From positions 1-11,994 of the forward strand of contig DAQX01000023.1 in NCBI GenBank assembly GCA_002503055.1: a stretch of DNA of 11,994 nucleotides, in the 5' to 3' direction. Positions 1 to 7,185 of this stretch are shown here, one piece after another (the first letter of the stretch is position 1; each line of letters starts with the position of its first letter). The notes below the pieces were generated by a model. That model made no database searches. It was not told where the DNA came from and saw only the letters and a program-made list of their open reading frames with translations. The DNA is from Euryarchaeota archaeon UBA86 (GTDB taxonomy: Archaea > Thermoplasmatota > Poseidoniia > Poseidoniales > Thalassarchaeaceae). The translations under genes and the position numbers were made by a program.

Positions 1-1
1 C

Positions 2-667
2 TACAGAGACTCGGCTGTTGCAGTCCTACACGCAGCCTCCTCTGACGGCAGATGTGCAGTGTTACCGGGCTGTGCAACACGCAAGTACCACTCTTCACGA
101 CGTGATGCATTCAAGGCAATCAATCAGGATCCCATTGCCCACATATCAATTGAGAGAGGAATCCCAAGCATCGAAATGGGAGAAGCAACTCCCTTCGATG
201 CCCGAACTGAATCAATCTCTCCGATGTTGTTTGATGACTCAATCCGCATCGCCCAGTTTCTGGCCGATGGCCACCTACATTCAGATATGGTTCAGGCCGC
301 AATCGATGCCGAGTATGATGCACTAATGTTCCACGGAACAGGCTTGGGCCATCTCCCAATTCATGACCCACAAGAAGACAGCCCAGAGAACACCCGTCTG
401 AGAGTTATGCTCGCGGACTACTGTGCTGAGGGAGGAGTGGTTGTGATAGTCGCCCAGACCATTCATGGCCCAGTCCATCTGGATGTCTACGACAAGGGCC
501 GAGACCTACAGGAAATGGGAATCATAGGCCATGGCTCGCTTTGTCCACCTTCTTCTGCTCTAGTCAAGTTGCACCATCTTCTCTCCCAAGGAGAAGGCAG
601 GGATGCTGTTGCGGAAGGCTGGGACAGCGATTTAGTCGGAGAGAACCCTCCTGACGCTTTCTCGTGA
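2..667 (+). CDS. gatD: GatD, glutamyl-tRNA(Gln) amidotransferase subunit D (3' part only)
   Basis: This is the C-terminal 221 residues of an asparaginase-like protein; the reading frame is open at the left edge, so the start lies outside the window. GatD is the ammonia-releasing subunit of the archaeal GatDE complex, which converts Glu-tRNA(Gln) to Gln-tRNA(Gln) in the cytoplasm. The sequence shows HSSRRDAFKAIN (nt 89-124), which corresponds to the family's HTSRRDAFRSIN motif and separates GatD from ordinary L-asparaginases. It is followed by FHGTGLGHLP (nt about 329-358) and the segment VVVIVAQTIHGPVHLDVY, matching the family's TTQTIYGRVNMNVY. The Thr-based catalytic motifs of the asparaginase fold lie in the missing N-terminal part and cannot be checked. 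The gene ends 15 nt before the next start. The usual partner gatE does not follow it and may lie upstream or elsewhere. A divergent type I asparaginase is the alternative, but the SRRDAF motif argues against it. Confidence 0.85.
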   Translation, partial: YRDSAVAVLHAASSDGRCAVLPGCATRKYHSSRRDAFKAINQDPIAHISIERGIPSIEMGEATPFDARTESISPMLFDDSIRIAQFLADGHLHSDMVQAAIDAEYDALMFHGTGLGHLPIHDPQEDSPENTRLRVMLADYCAEGGVVVIVAQTIHGPVHLDVYDKGRDLQEMGIIGHGSLCPPSSALVKLHHLLSQGEGRDAVAEGWDSDLVGENPPDAFS

Positions 668-682
668 TCTCTAGGTGAGAGC

Positions 683-1774
683 ATGGCAGCACCCGGAGAC
701 GAATTCACCTTCCCTCGTACGGGAATGTCTCTGCGCAACAGAACAGTCCTTGCTGCTATGACCAACAAGCAGAGCAACCCAGATGGCACACTGAGTGATG
801 CCGAAATTAATTGGTTACTGCGCCGAGCCGAAGGAGACTTCGGAATCATCACCACAGCGGCATCCCATGTCACAGCAGGCGGTCAAGGCTGGGCTGGTGA
901 GATGGGCGTGTGGGGTGACCACCAGATTCCCGGATTGACAAGACTCGCCAAAGGTATTCGCGAGCGTGGTGCTCTGAGCCTTGCACAAATCTTCCATGGA
1001 GGCATGCGTGCACCGGAGGACCTGACCGGTCAGCAACCAGTTTCTGCAAGTGAAAATCCGTGTACTGAGGCTCATTGTGGACACTCTAGGGGACTCTCTA
1101 GCGAAGAGATACAGGGCCTGATTAAATCCTTTGGAGATGCTGCAGTTAGATGTGTTGAGGCAGGCTTCGACGGAGTAGAATTACATGGTGCTCATGGCTA
1201 TCTAATCTGCCAGTTCCTAGGAGAAGGAACCAATCGCAGAGAAGATGAGTGGGGAGGAGATATTGAGTCGAGAGCCCGCTTTCTTCTGAGGATAATTGAG
1301 GAGGTTAAATCCAGAGTGCCAGATGATTTCCTGATAGGTGTTAGAATTTCTCCTGAGTATCCAAAGATAGGTGTCAGAATTGAAGATAGCCTGACACTTT
1401 CTGAACTCCTAGTTGAATCTGGTATTGACTTCCTTCACATCTCATGCTGGGATTGTTTCATCCCTTCCTCAGAATATCCTGACGACCCTCGCATGATTAC
1501 CGAGTGGTTCACTGAATTTCTCTCCAGTCGAATTCCAATAATCTCTACTGGTGCAATCTGGGATAGCTCTGATGCACAAGCCGTGATGGATCAGGGTGCC
1601 GATCTGATTGGAGTCGCAAGAGTGGGAATCGCACACGCAGACTGGGCGGCCCAAGTGAGCAACCCCGACTATACTCCCGCTAGACCTCCATTCACCGCCG
1701 AACATCTTGCTGTACAGGCCCTCAGTGAGCCCTTTATCGAGTATATGAGAAACTGGAAAGGCTTCGTCGAGTAG
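683..1774 (+). CDS. NADH:flavin oxidoreductase, old yellow enzyme family
   Basis: This is a 363-residue TIM-barrel flavoenzyme of the old yellow enzyme/2,4-dienoyl-CoA reductase group, of usual single-domain length (no C-terminal FAD/NAD domain and no 4Fe-4S cysteine cluster). Such enzymes bind FMN and reduce activated C=C bonds using NAD(P)H. Visible motifs are LAQIFHGGMRA (residues 100-110, flavin-binding Gln102), HGAHGY (168-173, with the substrate-anchoring His pair and the Tyr), GTNRREDEWGGD (182-193) and the phosphate-binding strand IPIISTGAIW (284-293) followed by GADLIGVAR (305-313). The start ATG follows AGGTGA at 673-678 with a 4-nt spacer, which fixes it. The next gene begins 11 nt after its stop, so the two are probably co-transcribed. 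A carboxyltransferase as partner suggests an unsaturated acyl-CoA or related acid as substrate, but this is inference; the true substrate is unknown. Confidence 0.9.
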   Translation: MAAPGDEFTFPRTGMSLRNRTVLAAMTNKQSNPDGTLSDAEINWLLRRAEGDFGIITTAASHVTAGGQGWAGEMGVWGDHQIPGLTRLAKGIRERGALSLAQIFHGGMRAPEDLTGQQPVSASENPCTEAHCGHSRGLSSEEIQGLIKSFGDAAVRCVEAGFDGVELHGAHGYLICQFLGEGTNRREDEWGGDIESRARFLLRIIEEVKSRVPDDFLIGVRISPEYPKIGVRIEDSLTLSELLVESGIDFLHISCWDCFIPSSEYPDDPRMITEWFTEFLSSRIPIISTGAIWDSSDAQAVMDQGADLIGVARVGIAHADWAAQVSNPDYTPARPPFTAEHLAVQALSEPFIEYMRNWKGFVE

Positions 1775-1785
1775 GCGTCTTGCTG

Positions 1786-3360
1786 ATGAACCGACTTGCG
1801 TTTGGATTGTCCATGGCGGGCTTACCGGGCGACGAACTCGATGCCATGAGGGAGACTGCACTCAGTCCCGGTGACCGCGCCAGTCTACGAGACATGAGGC
1901 AGGAAGGCAGACGCTCTGCCCGTGAACGCATCAACGACTTATTGGATGCAGACTCATTCGTCGAAGTGGACGCCTTCGTACAACATCGAGGCACTGAGCA
2001 CAACATGCACCTACACCGACCCCTAGGAGATGGTGTTGTGGCCGGTCACGGAATGCTAGATGGCAGGAGAGTGGTTTGCTTCGCACAGGACTACTCTGTG
2101 TTCTCTGGAACAATTGGCGAGATGCATGCCAAGAAGATCTGCAAGGTAGCTGAGTTTGCCGAGAAGTCCCAGTTGCCTTTGATTTGCATCTGGGACGGAG
2201 ACGGTCAACGCGTCGAGGAAGGCGTCACCTCTCTAGGCGCCACAGGCAACCTGCTCGATGTGATGGTTGCTTGTTCGGGACGAATACCAATCATCTCTGT
2301 CATTCTTGGAACAGTTTCTGGTGTCAGTGCTCTAGCCGCTGGTCTCTCAGACTTCGTCATTCTAGGCGCCGAGCACGGCCAGATGTTCATGCGCAGTCCG
2401 TACATGATTCCCGAGATTGTATCTGGAGAGGTAGACGAGGCTAGCCTTGGGGGTGCCGAGCAGCATGCCAGCCGCAGCGGAATTGCCTGTCTGGTTGCTG
2501 AAGACGAATCTGATGCGATAGACATCGCAGCCGAGATACTCTCCTTCCTCCCAGATCATACTTTGGCTGAGCCCGACAGAGTGGCTGGGGATGAGGCATG
2601 GGACAGAGCCTGCGAGGCTTTGGATGACATCGTTCCTGGCGATTCCAATCGACCTTACGACATGCGCAAGGTAATCGAAGAAGTCGTCGATGAAGGGCGC
2701 TTTGTCGAGCTGTTCCGTGACTATGCTGAGAATATCCTCATCGGGTTCGCCCGTCTCGATGGACATTCAGTTGGAATTGTAGCCAATCAACCCACTGTTC
2801 TCGCCGGTTGCCTAGATATTGATGCCTCAGTCAAGGCAGCCCGCTTCATCCGTACTTGCGACTCATTCAATGTCCCCGTTGTCACCTTCGTCGATGTCCC
2901 AGGATTCCTTCCTGGAACAGTTCAGGAGTGGGGAGGCATCATTCGACATGGTGCCAAGTTGCTCTATGCATACGCCGAGGCGACTGTACCTAAGTTGGCA
3001 GTAGTCACTCGCAAGGCATACGGAGGAGCCTATCTGGCAATGAGTTGTAAGCATCTAGGTTCGGACTACAATGTGGCCTGGCCCAGCGGTGAGTTGGCCG
3101 TGATGGGAGCAGACGGGGCTGTCAGTATAATCCATCGAAAAGAACTCTCTGAGGCTGACGATCCTGCATCCACTCACAAGGAATTGTCAGATGAATATCA
3201 GAGAAAGTTTGGGGATCCCTATGTGGCAGCGAGAAACGGTTGGCTGGACGATGTTATCGAGCCATTCGAAACGCGAAGTAAACTGGTCCAAGCCCTTAGG
3301 CCTCTCAAGACCAAGCGTGAATGGGTGCCGCCAAAGAAGCACGGAAACATCCCTCTGTAA
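1786..3360 (+). CDS. Acyl-CoA carboxylase carboxyltransferase (beta) subunit, divergent N-domain
   Basis: This is a 524-residue protein of the propionyl/acetyl/methylmalonyl-CoA carboxyltransferase family, which moves CO2 from carboxybiotin to an acyl-CoA (or the reverse in decarboxylases). Two crotonase-like halves are present. The C-terminal half is conventional: LAGCLDIDASVKAARFIRTC (residues 339-358), FVDVPGFLPGT (368-378), GGIIRHGAKLLYAYAEATVPK (begins at 383) and KAYGGAY (410-416), the C-domain oxyanion hole. The N-terminal half keeps TARERI-like RSARERI and the FAQDYSVFSGTIGEMHAKKI region, but the family motif DSGGARIQEG reads DGDGQRVEEG (137-146). The usual FITGPDVVK region reads FMRSPYMIPE. 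No biotin carboxylase or biotin carrier gene is in the window, so partners must be elsewhere. The ATG at 1786 is chosen over TTG 1780 and ATG 1813; none has a strong ribosome site. The exact substrate cannot be named from the sequence. Confidence 0.85.
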   Translation: MNRLAFGLSMAGLPGDELDAMRETALSPGDRASLRDMRQEGRRSARERINDLLDADSFVEVDAFVQHRGTEHNMHLHRPLGDGVVAGHGMLDGRRVVCFAQDYSVFSGTIGEMHAKKICKVAEFAEKSQLPLICIWDGDGQRVEEGVTSLGATGNLLDVMVACSGRIPIISVILGTVSGVSALAAGLSDFVILGAEHGQMFMRSPYMIPEIVSGEVDEASLGGAEQHASRSGIACLVAEDESDAIDIAAEILSFLPDHTLAEPDRVAGDEAWDRACEALDDIVPGDSNRPYDMRKVIEEVVDEGRFVELFRDYAENILIGFARLDGHSVGIVANQPTVLAGCLDIDASVKAARFIRTCDSFNVPVVTFVDVPGFLPGTVQEWGGIIRHGAKLLYAYAEATVPKLAVVTRKAYGGAYLAMSCKHLGSDYNVAWPSGELAVMGADGAVSIIHRKELSEADDPASTHKELSDEYQRKFGDPYVAARNGWLDDVIEPFETRSKLVQALRPLKTKREWVPPKKHGNIPL

Positions 3361-3372
3361 GGAGGGATGCTG

Positions 3373-3402
3373 GGCAAAGCCTCAAGCCACAGGGGCTCTG
3401 CC
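3373..3402 (+). promoter_or_regulatory. Stem-loop just upstream of the surface-protein start
   Basis: GGCAAAGCC (3373-3381) can pair with GGCTCTGCC (3394-3402) over 8 of 9 positions, with one A/C mismatch and a 12-nt loop. It lies in the 49-nt gap after the carboxyltransferase stop and ends 7 nt before the ATG at 3410, which has no recognisable Shine-Dalgarno sequence. It could be a translational control hairpin or a weak terminator, but there is no T-run after it. A chance pairing is possible. Confidence 0.3.
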
Positions 3403-3409
3403 ACTGAGC

Positions 3410-5557
3410 ATGAGCAACAGAAACCTGTCTGCAATCATCTGCCTACTAATGCTGACCTCGATGGCACCAACAGTTGCCGCCATTGGTCCTTCAGACTCGG
3501 TAATCTGGGGAACTTCTTACGATTGGGCCAACTTTGAGGAGGATATAGAGGAACTATCTGGGGTAGACACTAACGCAGTAAATGAAGACCTCGAAAAGGC
3601 TGCCGATTTCGCCGGATTCATAATCGAGAGCGACCAAGTGATTAGTGGCACAACTCAATTCTTCATCGAGACTTATGATGAGGATACAACCGTCGAAATT
3701 ACCGATCCTAATGGAGTGACCCACGAACTCAACGAGAGGGTGACAGAATTGACTGTCCGCCATGGGAGACTAGGAAACATAGGCTTCACAACAGCATGGA
3801 CAGATGAGAACGAGAGTATCGACTTCTGGATGAGCGGTTCAACTGAGGAAATCTTCGTTATTGACGCTGTATACACTGAATATGTCGATGATGACTTGAT
3901 GGTTTACGGAGGCAACCTAGAGATGAGTGGGGAGTTCGCATTGGAGAACGAGTTACAATTTAATCTCCAGATTATCGCCGCCGATGAGGTGTTGGCACCT
4001 GAACTCGGAATGGGATTCTCAGTTTCTTTCGAAATCCCCTCGATTGAATCTGAGTGGATATCTAGTGAACCTCTCGACTATCTACACCACCTGAGCACAC
4101 CTCCAGATGAGGAGAGTGGAGAAGATGGCGAATGCTACCCGGTTGAAGCTGGATTTGTGGCACCAGAAGATGGATGGTTTTATCCAGATAGTAGTGATAC
4201 TGAAATCTGGTTAGAAGGAGGCAATGAATCCGTTGTTGAGGATGGTATCTTCTGCCCAGATTCCTATGAAGGTGGTGCAGGCGGCGAATACAACGATGTG
4301 GGATTAATCGAAGGAGAATTCTCTACTCTCACGGGCTATTCGGCATTTTTGTCTATAGATGGAGTTCCAGCAGAGGACTTCGGAATTGATCTCGATGCAT
4401 TCAATGTTCAACTCTCAGACAGTATCCCTGGACAGGGAACTTTCTCGGAAGATATGGCCGTCTTCTCTGGTGCTATCTGGGAGCACGAATGTGACCCAGT
4501 AGGAGGAGTCGAAGAGTTGGACATTGACCCATCAACAAATGGTACCGTTTCTGCTCAGTGTGGCCTAGCCCCACCGATTTCAATGGGCATGGCATCGATG
4601 ATGGGAATATCGATGGCTATGGCGTTTGATAGTGGTGTCCAGGAATTGTTCACAGCTATGGAGGAGCAAGTCGGTGCGTGGTTGGAAGAAATAGCGCCAG
4701 AAGAAGAATCGTTCATCTGCGACAATGGCGAAGAGATTCCCGCCGAGTGGGAGAACGATGGAGAGATTGACTGTCAAGACGGTTCTGACGAGAACGAATC
4801 TGGAGGAGACGGAACTTACACTTGCGACAATGGACAAGTAATCCCAGCTTCTTGGGTTAACGACGGCGAAGAGGATTGTGAAGACGGCTCAGACGAGGAC
4901 GGATCAAACGAAGATGTATTCCAGAAATATATCGATATGTTCGAAGCCCTAAATAATTCCAATTTGGGTAAAACTATGGAAGCATTCGGGGAGAAATTGG
5001 GAGAACTAATGGAAGACAATGACCCGAGTGATCCACTAGCCAATCTCGATGATATGTGCCCTATCATGTTCTGGGACACTAGTAATTCTAGAGTCCTAGG
5101 GATGGCTCTGATGGCTACAGATGAAGGAGATCATTACGAAGTTCTCTTAGGCCCTGATATTAGTGGAGTAAAGGACCACTCCTACGATTTGAGCATAGTT
5201 TACCTAACAGGAAATGATGCTAGGAATGCGAAGTTAGATGCCCTTGGCCTTAGTGAACTAAAGGACTTAGCACCCGAATCAAAGCATGATGTTGAGGAGC
5301 TTTACGATATCCTTGGAGACGATTTCTTGCCAGACCTTGATCAGACTGACACAGATGAGGATGGAGTAATCGATTACTTCGATCAGGATGATGACGGAGA
5401 CGGATTGTTTGACTGGGAGGACCCAAATCCCCTCCAGGCAAATGTTCCAGATTCTCCCGATGATGAAGAAATCGATACTATACCAGGGCCTTCGGTTTTG
5501 GCTGTAGTCTCGATGCTCGGTGCAGCAGCGTTGCTCATGCCTCGAAGGGAAGAATAA
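3410..5557 (+). CDS. Secreted acidic surface protein with LDL-A-like and Asp-rich calcium-type repeats
   Basis: This is a 715-residue exported protein of unrecognised overall family. The first 24 residues form a signal peptide (MSNRNL, a hydrophobic core, then TVAA before IGPSD), which fixes the ATG at 3410; the open frame extends upstream into the previous gene, but that part is not protein-like. The body is rich in Asp, Glu and Ser, with few lysines. Residues 385-406 are a Met/Gly/Ala-rich hydrophobic stretch. Two 25-residue LDL-receptor-A-like units start at Cys437 and Cys472 (35-residue period), each of the form CDNG-x2-IP-x2-W-x-NDG-x2-DC-x-DGSDE with only two cysteines. Residues 647-674 carry DTDEDGVIDYFDQDDDGDG, resembling a thrombospondin type 3 or dockerin-like calcium-binding run. 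The tail from 692 is PGPSVLAVVSMLGAAALLM then PRREE, matching the motif/hydrophobic/basic layout of PGF-CTERM sorting signals cut by archaeosortase. It is probably anchored on the outer face of the cell. Function is unknown; a binding or adhesive role is inference. Confidence 0.8.
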   Translation: MSNRNLSAIICLLMLTSMAPTVAAIGPSDSVIWGTSYDWANFEEDIEELSGVDTNAVNEDLEKAADFAGFIIESDQVISGTTQFFIETYDEDTTVEITDPNGVTHELNERVTELTVRHGRLGNIGFTTAWTDENESIDFWMSGSTEEIFVIDAVYTEYVDDDLMVYGGNLEMSGEFALENELQFNLQIIAADEVLAPELGMGFSVSFEIPSIESEWISSEPLDYLHHLSTPPDEESGEDGECYPVEAGFVAPEDGWFYPDSSDTEIWLEGGNESVVEDGIFCPDSYEGGAGGEYNDVGLIEGEFSTLTGYSAFLSIDGVPAEDFGIDLDAFNVQLSDSIPGQGTFSEDMAVFSGAIWEHECDPVGGVEELDIDPSTNGTVSAQCGLAPPISMGMASMMGISMAMAFDSGVQELFTAMEEQVGAWLEEIAPEEESFICDNGEEIPAEWENDGEIDCQDGSDENESGGDGTYTCDNGQVIPASWVNDGEEDCEDGSDEDGSNEDVFQKYIDMFEALNNSNLGKTMEAFGEKLGELMEDNDPSDPLANLDDMCPIMFWDTSNSRVLGMALMATDEGDHYEVLLGPDISGVKDHSYDLSIVYLTGNDARNAKLDALGLSELKDLAPESKHDVEELYDILGDDFLPDLDQTDTDEDGVIDYFDQDDDGDGLFDWEDPNPLQANVPDSPDDEEIDTIPGPSVLAVVSMLGAAALLMPRREE
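4718..4897 (+). repeat. Tandem LDL-A-like coding repeat, two units
   Basis: Two 75-nt units at 4718-4792 and 4823-4897 are offset by 105 nt (35 codons). They encode CDNGEEIPAEWENDGEIDC and CDNGQVIPASWVNDGEEDC, each followed by an acidic x-DGSDE end. The DNA has diverged at many third positions while the protein pattern is kept, so this is an old duplication maintained by selection rather than a recent copy. A 10-residue Gly/Glu/Ser linker separates the units. Confidence 0.8.
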
Positions 5558-5570
5558 CGGCTCAGGTAGT

Positions 5571-6419
5571 ATGAGTTCCAATAGACCGTTAGCCATTGCC
5601 CTAGTAGGGCTTTTCTTGGTTGCTGCTTGGAACAGTACTTGGTTTGAGATTACAGCTTCAGGGACATATTCTGAGGGCTTAGAGAGAGAGCCTACAATCA
5701 GAACCCAGTACATTATTGATAACAGCGAAGAAACATTCGATTTGTCGATTGAAAACTCTACTCCTCTACTCCTATATTGGCTACAGCGTGAGGATGTATC
5801 CCCTGAGCCCACCAATCAGGAGCCAACCGATTCGGAACCCAGTTCTCAGATTAATTCTGAGAGTGGCGATCCATGCTCGGGATCGTGTCTAGACCAAGCT
5901 AGAGGTTGGGTAGGTGTTGTTCTAATTGCTCTATTTGCATTCCTTTGCCTATCTGCCCGCCGCCCTAGTCGCCTAGTCACCACGGCGGTTACTGCGATTT
6001 GGCTGATTGGATCAGTGGTAATTCTCGCTGCAGTTCCATTCTCTGCGGCGGCAGATTTCGGAATCTCGGATGATGGAGAAGAATCGTCCACAGGAGGGTT
6101 TGACACAAACACTCAGGAAACAGTGGAAGTGGATCAGTTTGCCCACTTTGAAGCTGACAGCAGCATGGGCATATCCTTTGACGGAATATCGTTCTATTAC
6201 AACTCACTAGGATTTGATCTAGGTCTACTTTCAGAGGACGACAGACAACAGGTGATTGACTCCGCACCATCGGAAGATGAGCCGGGCTACGAGTCACTCA
6301 TAGGATTCGATGGAAAGATGACAATTGGCCCTGGAGAAATTCTCTCTTGGTGGCTACTTACTGCTCCACTGGCCGCAATCATTGTACTAGGAAACAGAAA
6401 GCTTCTGGAGGAGGAGTGA
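5571..6419 (+). CDS. Uncharacterised four-helix membrane protein
   Basis: I do not recognise this 282-residue protein. Hydrophobic segments are visible at residues about 7-23, 112-128, 135-157 and 256-274. Between helices 1 and 2 is an acidic, Pro/Ser/Glu-rich loop (to about 110) with a CSGSC motif at 102-106; between helices 3 and 4 is a long Asp/Glu/Ser-rich loop (about 158-255). Basic residues (SARRPSR, 128-134) sit between helices 2 and 3. By the positive-inside rule, the two acidic loops face outside and both termini face the cytoplasm. The ATG at 5571 is chosen because the N-terminus then starts directly before helix 1; AGGTAG at 5564-5569 precedes it, rather close. It lies 13 nt after the surface-protein gene, so the two are probably one transcript and may act together at the envelope. 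Its last 33 nt overlap the convergent aroE gene. Confidence 0.75.
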   Translation: MSSNRPLAIALVGLFLVAAWNSTWFEITASGTYSEGLEREPTIRTQYIIDNSEETFDLSIENSTPLLLYWLQREDVSPEPTNQEPTDSEPSSQINSESGDPCSGSCLDQARGWVGVVLIALFAFLCLSARRPSRLVTTAVTAIWLIGSVVILAAVPFSAAADFGISDDGEESSTGGFDTNTQETVEVDQFAHFEADSSMGISFDGISFYYNSLGFDLGLLSEDDRQQVIDSAPSEDEPGYESLIGFDGKMTIGPGEILSWWLLTAPLAAIIVLGNRKLLEEE

Positions 6420-7115
6420 GAGCGAAGGCAATTCGTCCACTCTATCTGGTGCGAATAGCAGCTTCCAGGCTTCCAAATGCTGAGCGACCACCATGATGAC
6501 TGCGAATTCGTCCGTGCTTGCTCCATCTCCGTAGGAGATGGAAACCTGCATCTCAGCGTCCAGAGTGGAACTCTCCCCTCCGGCGGGAGCGGTATCCAAA
6601 TCTATCCCAATCACTGCATTTCCGTTCTCGATGATAGCAGAGTTCCATGGCCCGCTGACCAGTGGGCGCCTACCCTCTTCGGCAATTATGAGGCCACCTT
6701 CATCTGCCCAAGCAGCAGCAATAGCACGAGCAGCAGAACCACCTCCTCGAATCCTAAGTGTGCAGCCTGCGGGTTCTATGCCAATGTGCCTGCAAGCGGC
6801 CACGAAGCCAAATCCATCTGTACTGACTCCCGACCAAACACCATCCTTTCGACTCAACTGATTGATTGCATTCACTCCCTCCGGACCACTGACGCCAAGT
6901 CTAGTCTGCGGCGAGTGCTTGAGAGGGGCGGTGCAAGAAAACCAAATCTCCCCTTCCAAATCCCCAACCAGTGAGGTGAATTCATCTATCCCTTTAGCCT
7001 CAAGGAAGATTGGAATCGCTTCATCCATCTCCAGATGCTCTCCGACTAGTGCAAATAGTCTGGGAGTGAGTGAATGTGAGACTGGATAACCAGCTATTCC
7101 CCAGTATGCAGGCAT
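6387..7115 (-). CDS. aroE: Shikimate dehydrogenase (AroE), compact form
   Basis: AroE reduces 3-dehydroshikimate to shikimate with NADPH in the pathway to aromatic amino acids. The 242-residue product is shorter than the usual 260-290. Motifs in order are GYPVSHSLTP (residues 9-18, substrate-binding hydroxyl residues at Ser15 and Thr17), SCTAPLK (60-66, in place of NVTxPxK, with the catalytic Lys66 kept), EGVNAI (79-84, Asn82 kept), SGVSTDGFG (95-103, with the catalytic Asp100 kept) and the dinucleotide loop GGGSAARA (124-131). The C-terminal helix VVAQHLEAW (209-217) corresponds to the family's MLVxQAxxxFxxW. The shortening is mainly between about 175 and 205, where the usual YxPxxTxLL segment is missing or replaced. 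The NADP-specificity NRT motif is also not evident: LIIAEEGRR stands there. The catalytic residues survive, so the enzyme is probably active. It is the only - strand gene and is head-to-head with fhs. Confidence 0.85.
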   Translation of the reverse strand: MPAYWGIAGYPVSHSLTPRLFALVGEHLEMDEAIPIFLEAKGIDEFTSLVGDLEGEIWFSCTAPLKHSPQTRLGVSGPEGVNAINQLSRKDGVWSGVSTDGFGFVAACRHIGIEPAGCTLRIRGGGSAARAIAAAWADEGGLIIAEEGRRPLVSGPWNSAIIENGNAVIGIDLDTAPAGGESSTLDAEMQVSISYGDGASTDEFAVIMVVAQHLEAWKLLFAPDRVDELPSLSLLLQKLSVS

Positions 7116-7185
7116 GGTTCTCTATGTCGCCCTACCAACTCTGTGCAATGAAGGTTTCAAGTCGGAGGGGTCATCGGAGCGTTTG
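7116..7185. promoter_or_regulatory. Divergent gap between aroE and fhs
   Basis: These 70 nt separate two outward-facing starts and must carry or adjoin the promoters of both genes. The + strand contains GGAG at 7176-7179, 6 nt before the fhs ATG, a good ribosome-binding site. I see no clear TATA box or BRE in it, so the promoter elements may be weak or lie inside the opposite gene. The assignment rests on gene arrangement only. Confidence 0.35.

Noticed and set aside
3191..3409. Upstream extension of the surface-protein reading frame by 73 codons
   Set aside because: It runs inside the 3' end of the carboxyltransferase gene in another frame and gives a low-complexity non-family sequence; the signal peptide starts exactly at ATG 3410.
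6477..7089. Open frames on the + strand inside aroE
   Set aside because: They are antisense to a well-supported AroE and show only Ser/Pro-rich composition without motifs.
7114..7185. ATG at 7114 as the fhs start
   Set aside because: The extra 24 residues have no match to the family N-terminus, and that ATG overlaps the aroE start on the other strand. ATG 7186 gives the standard SDLEIA start with GGAG 6 nt upstream.
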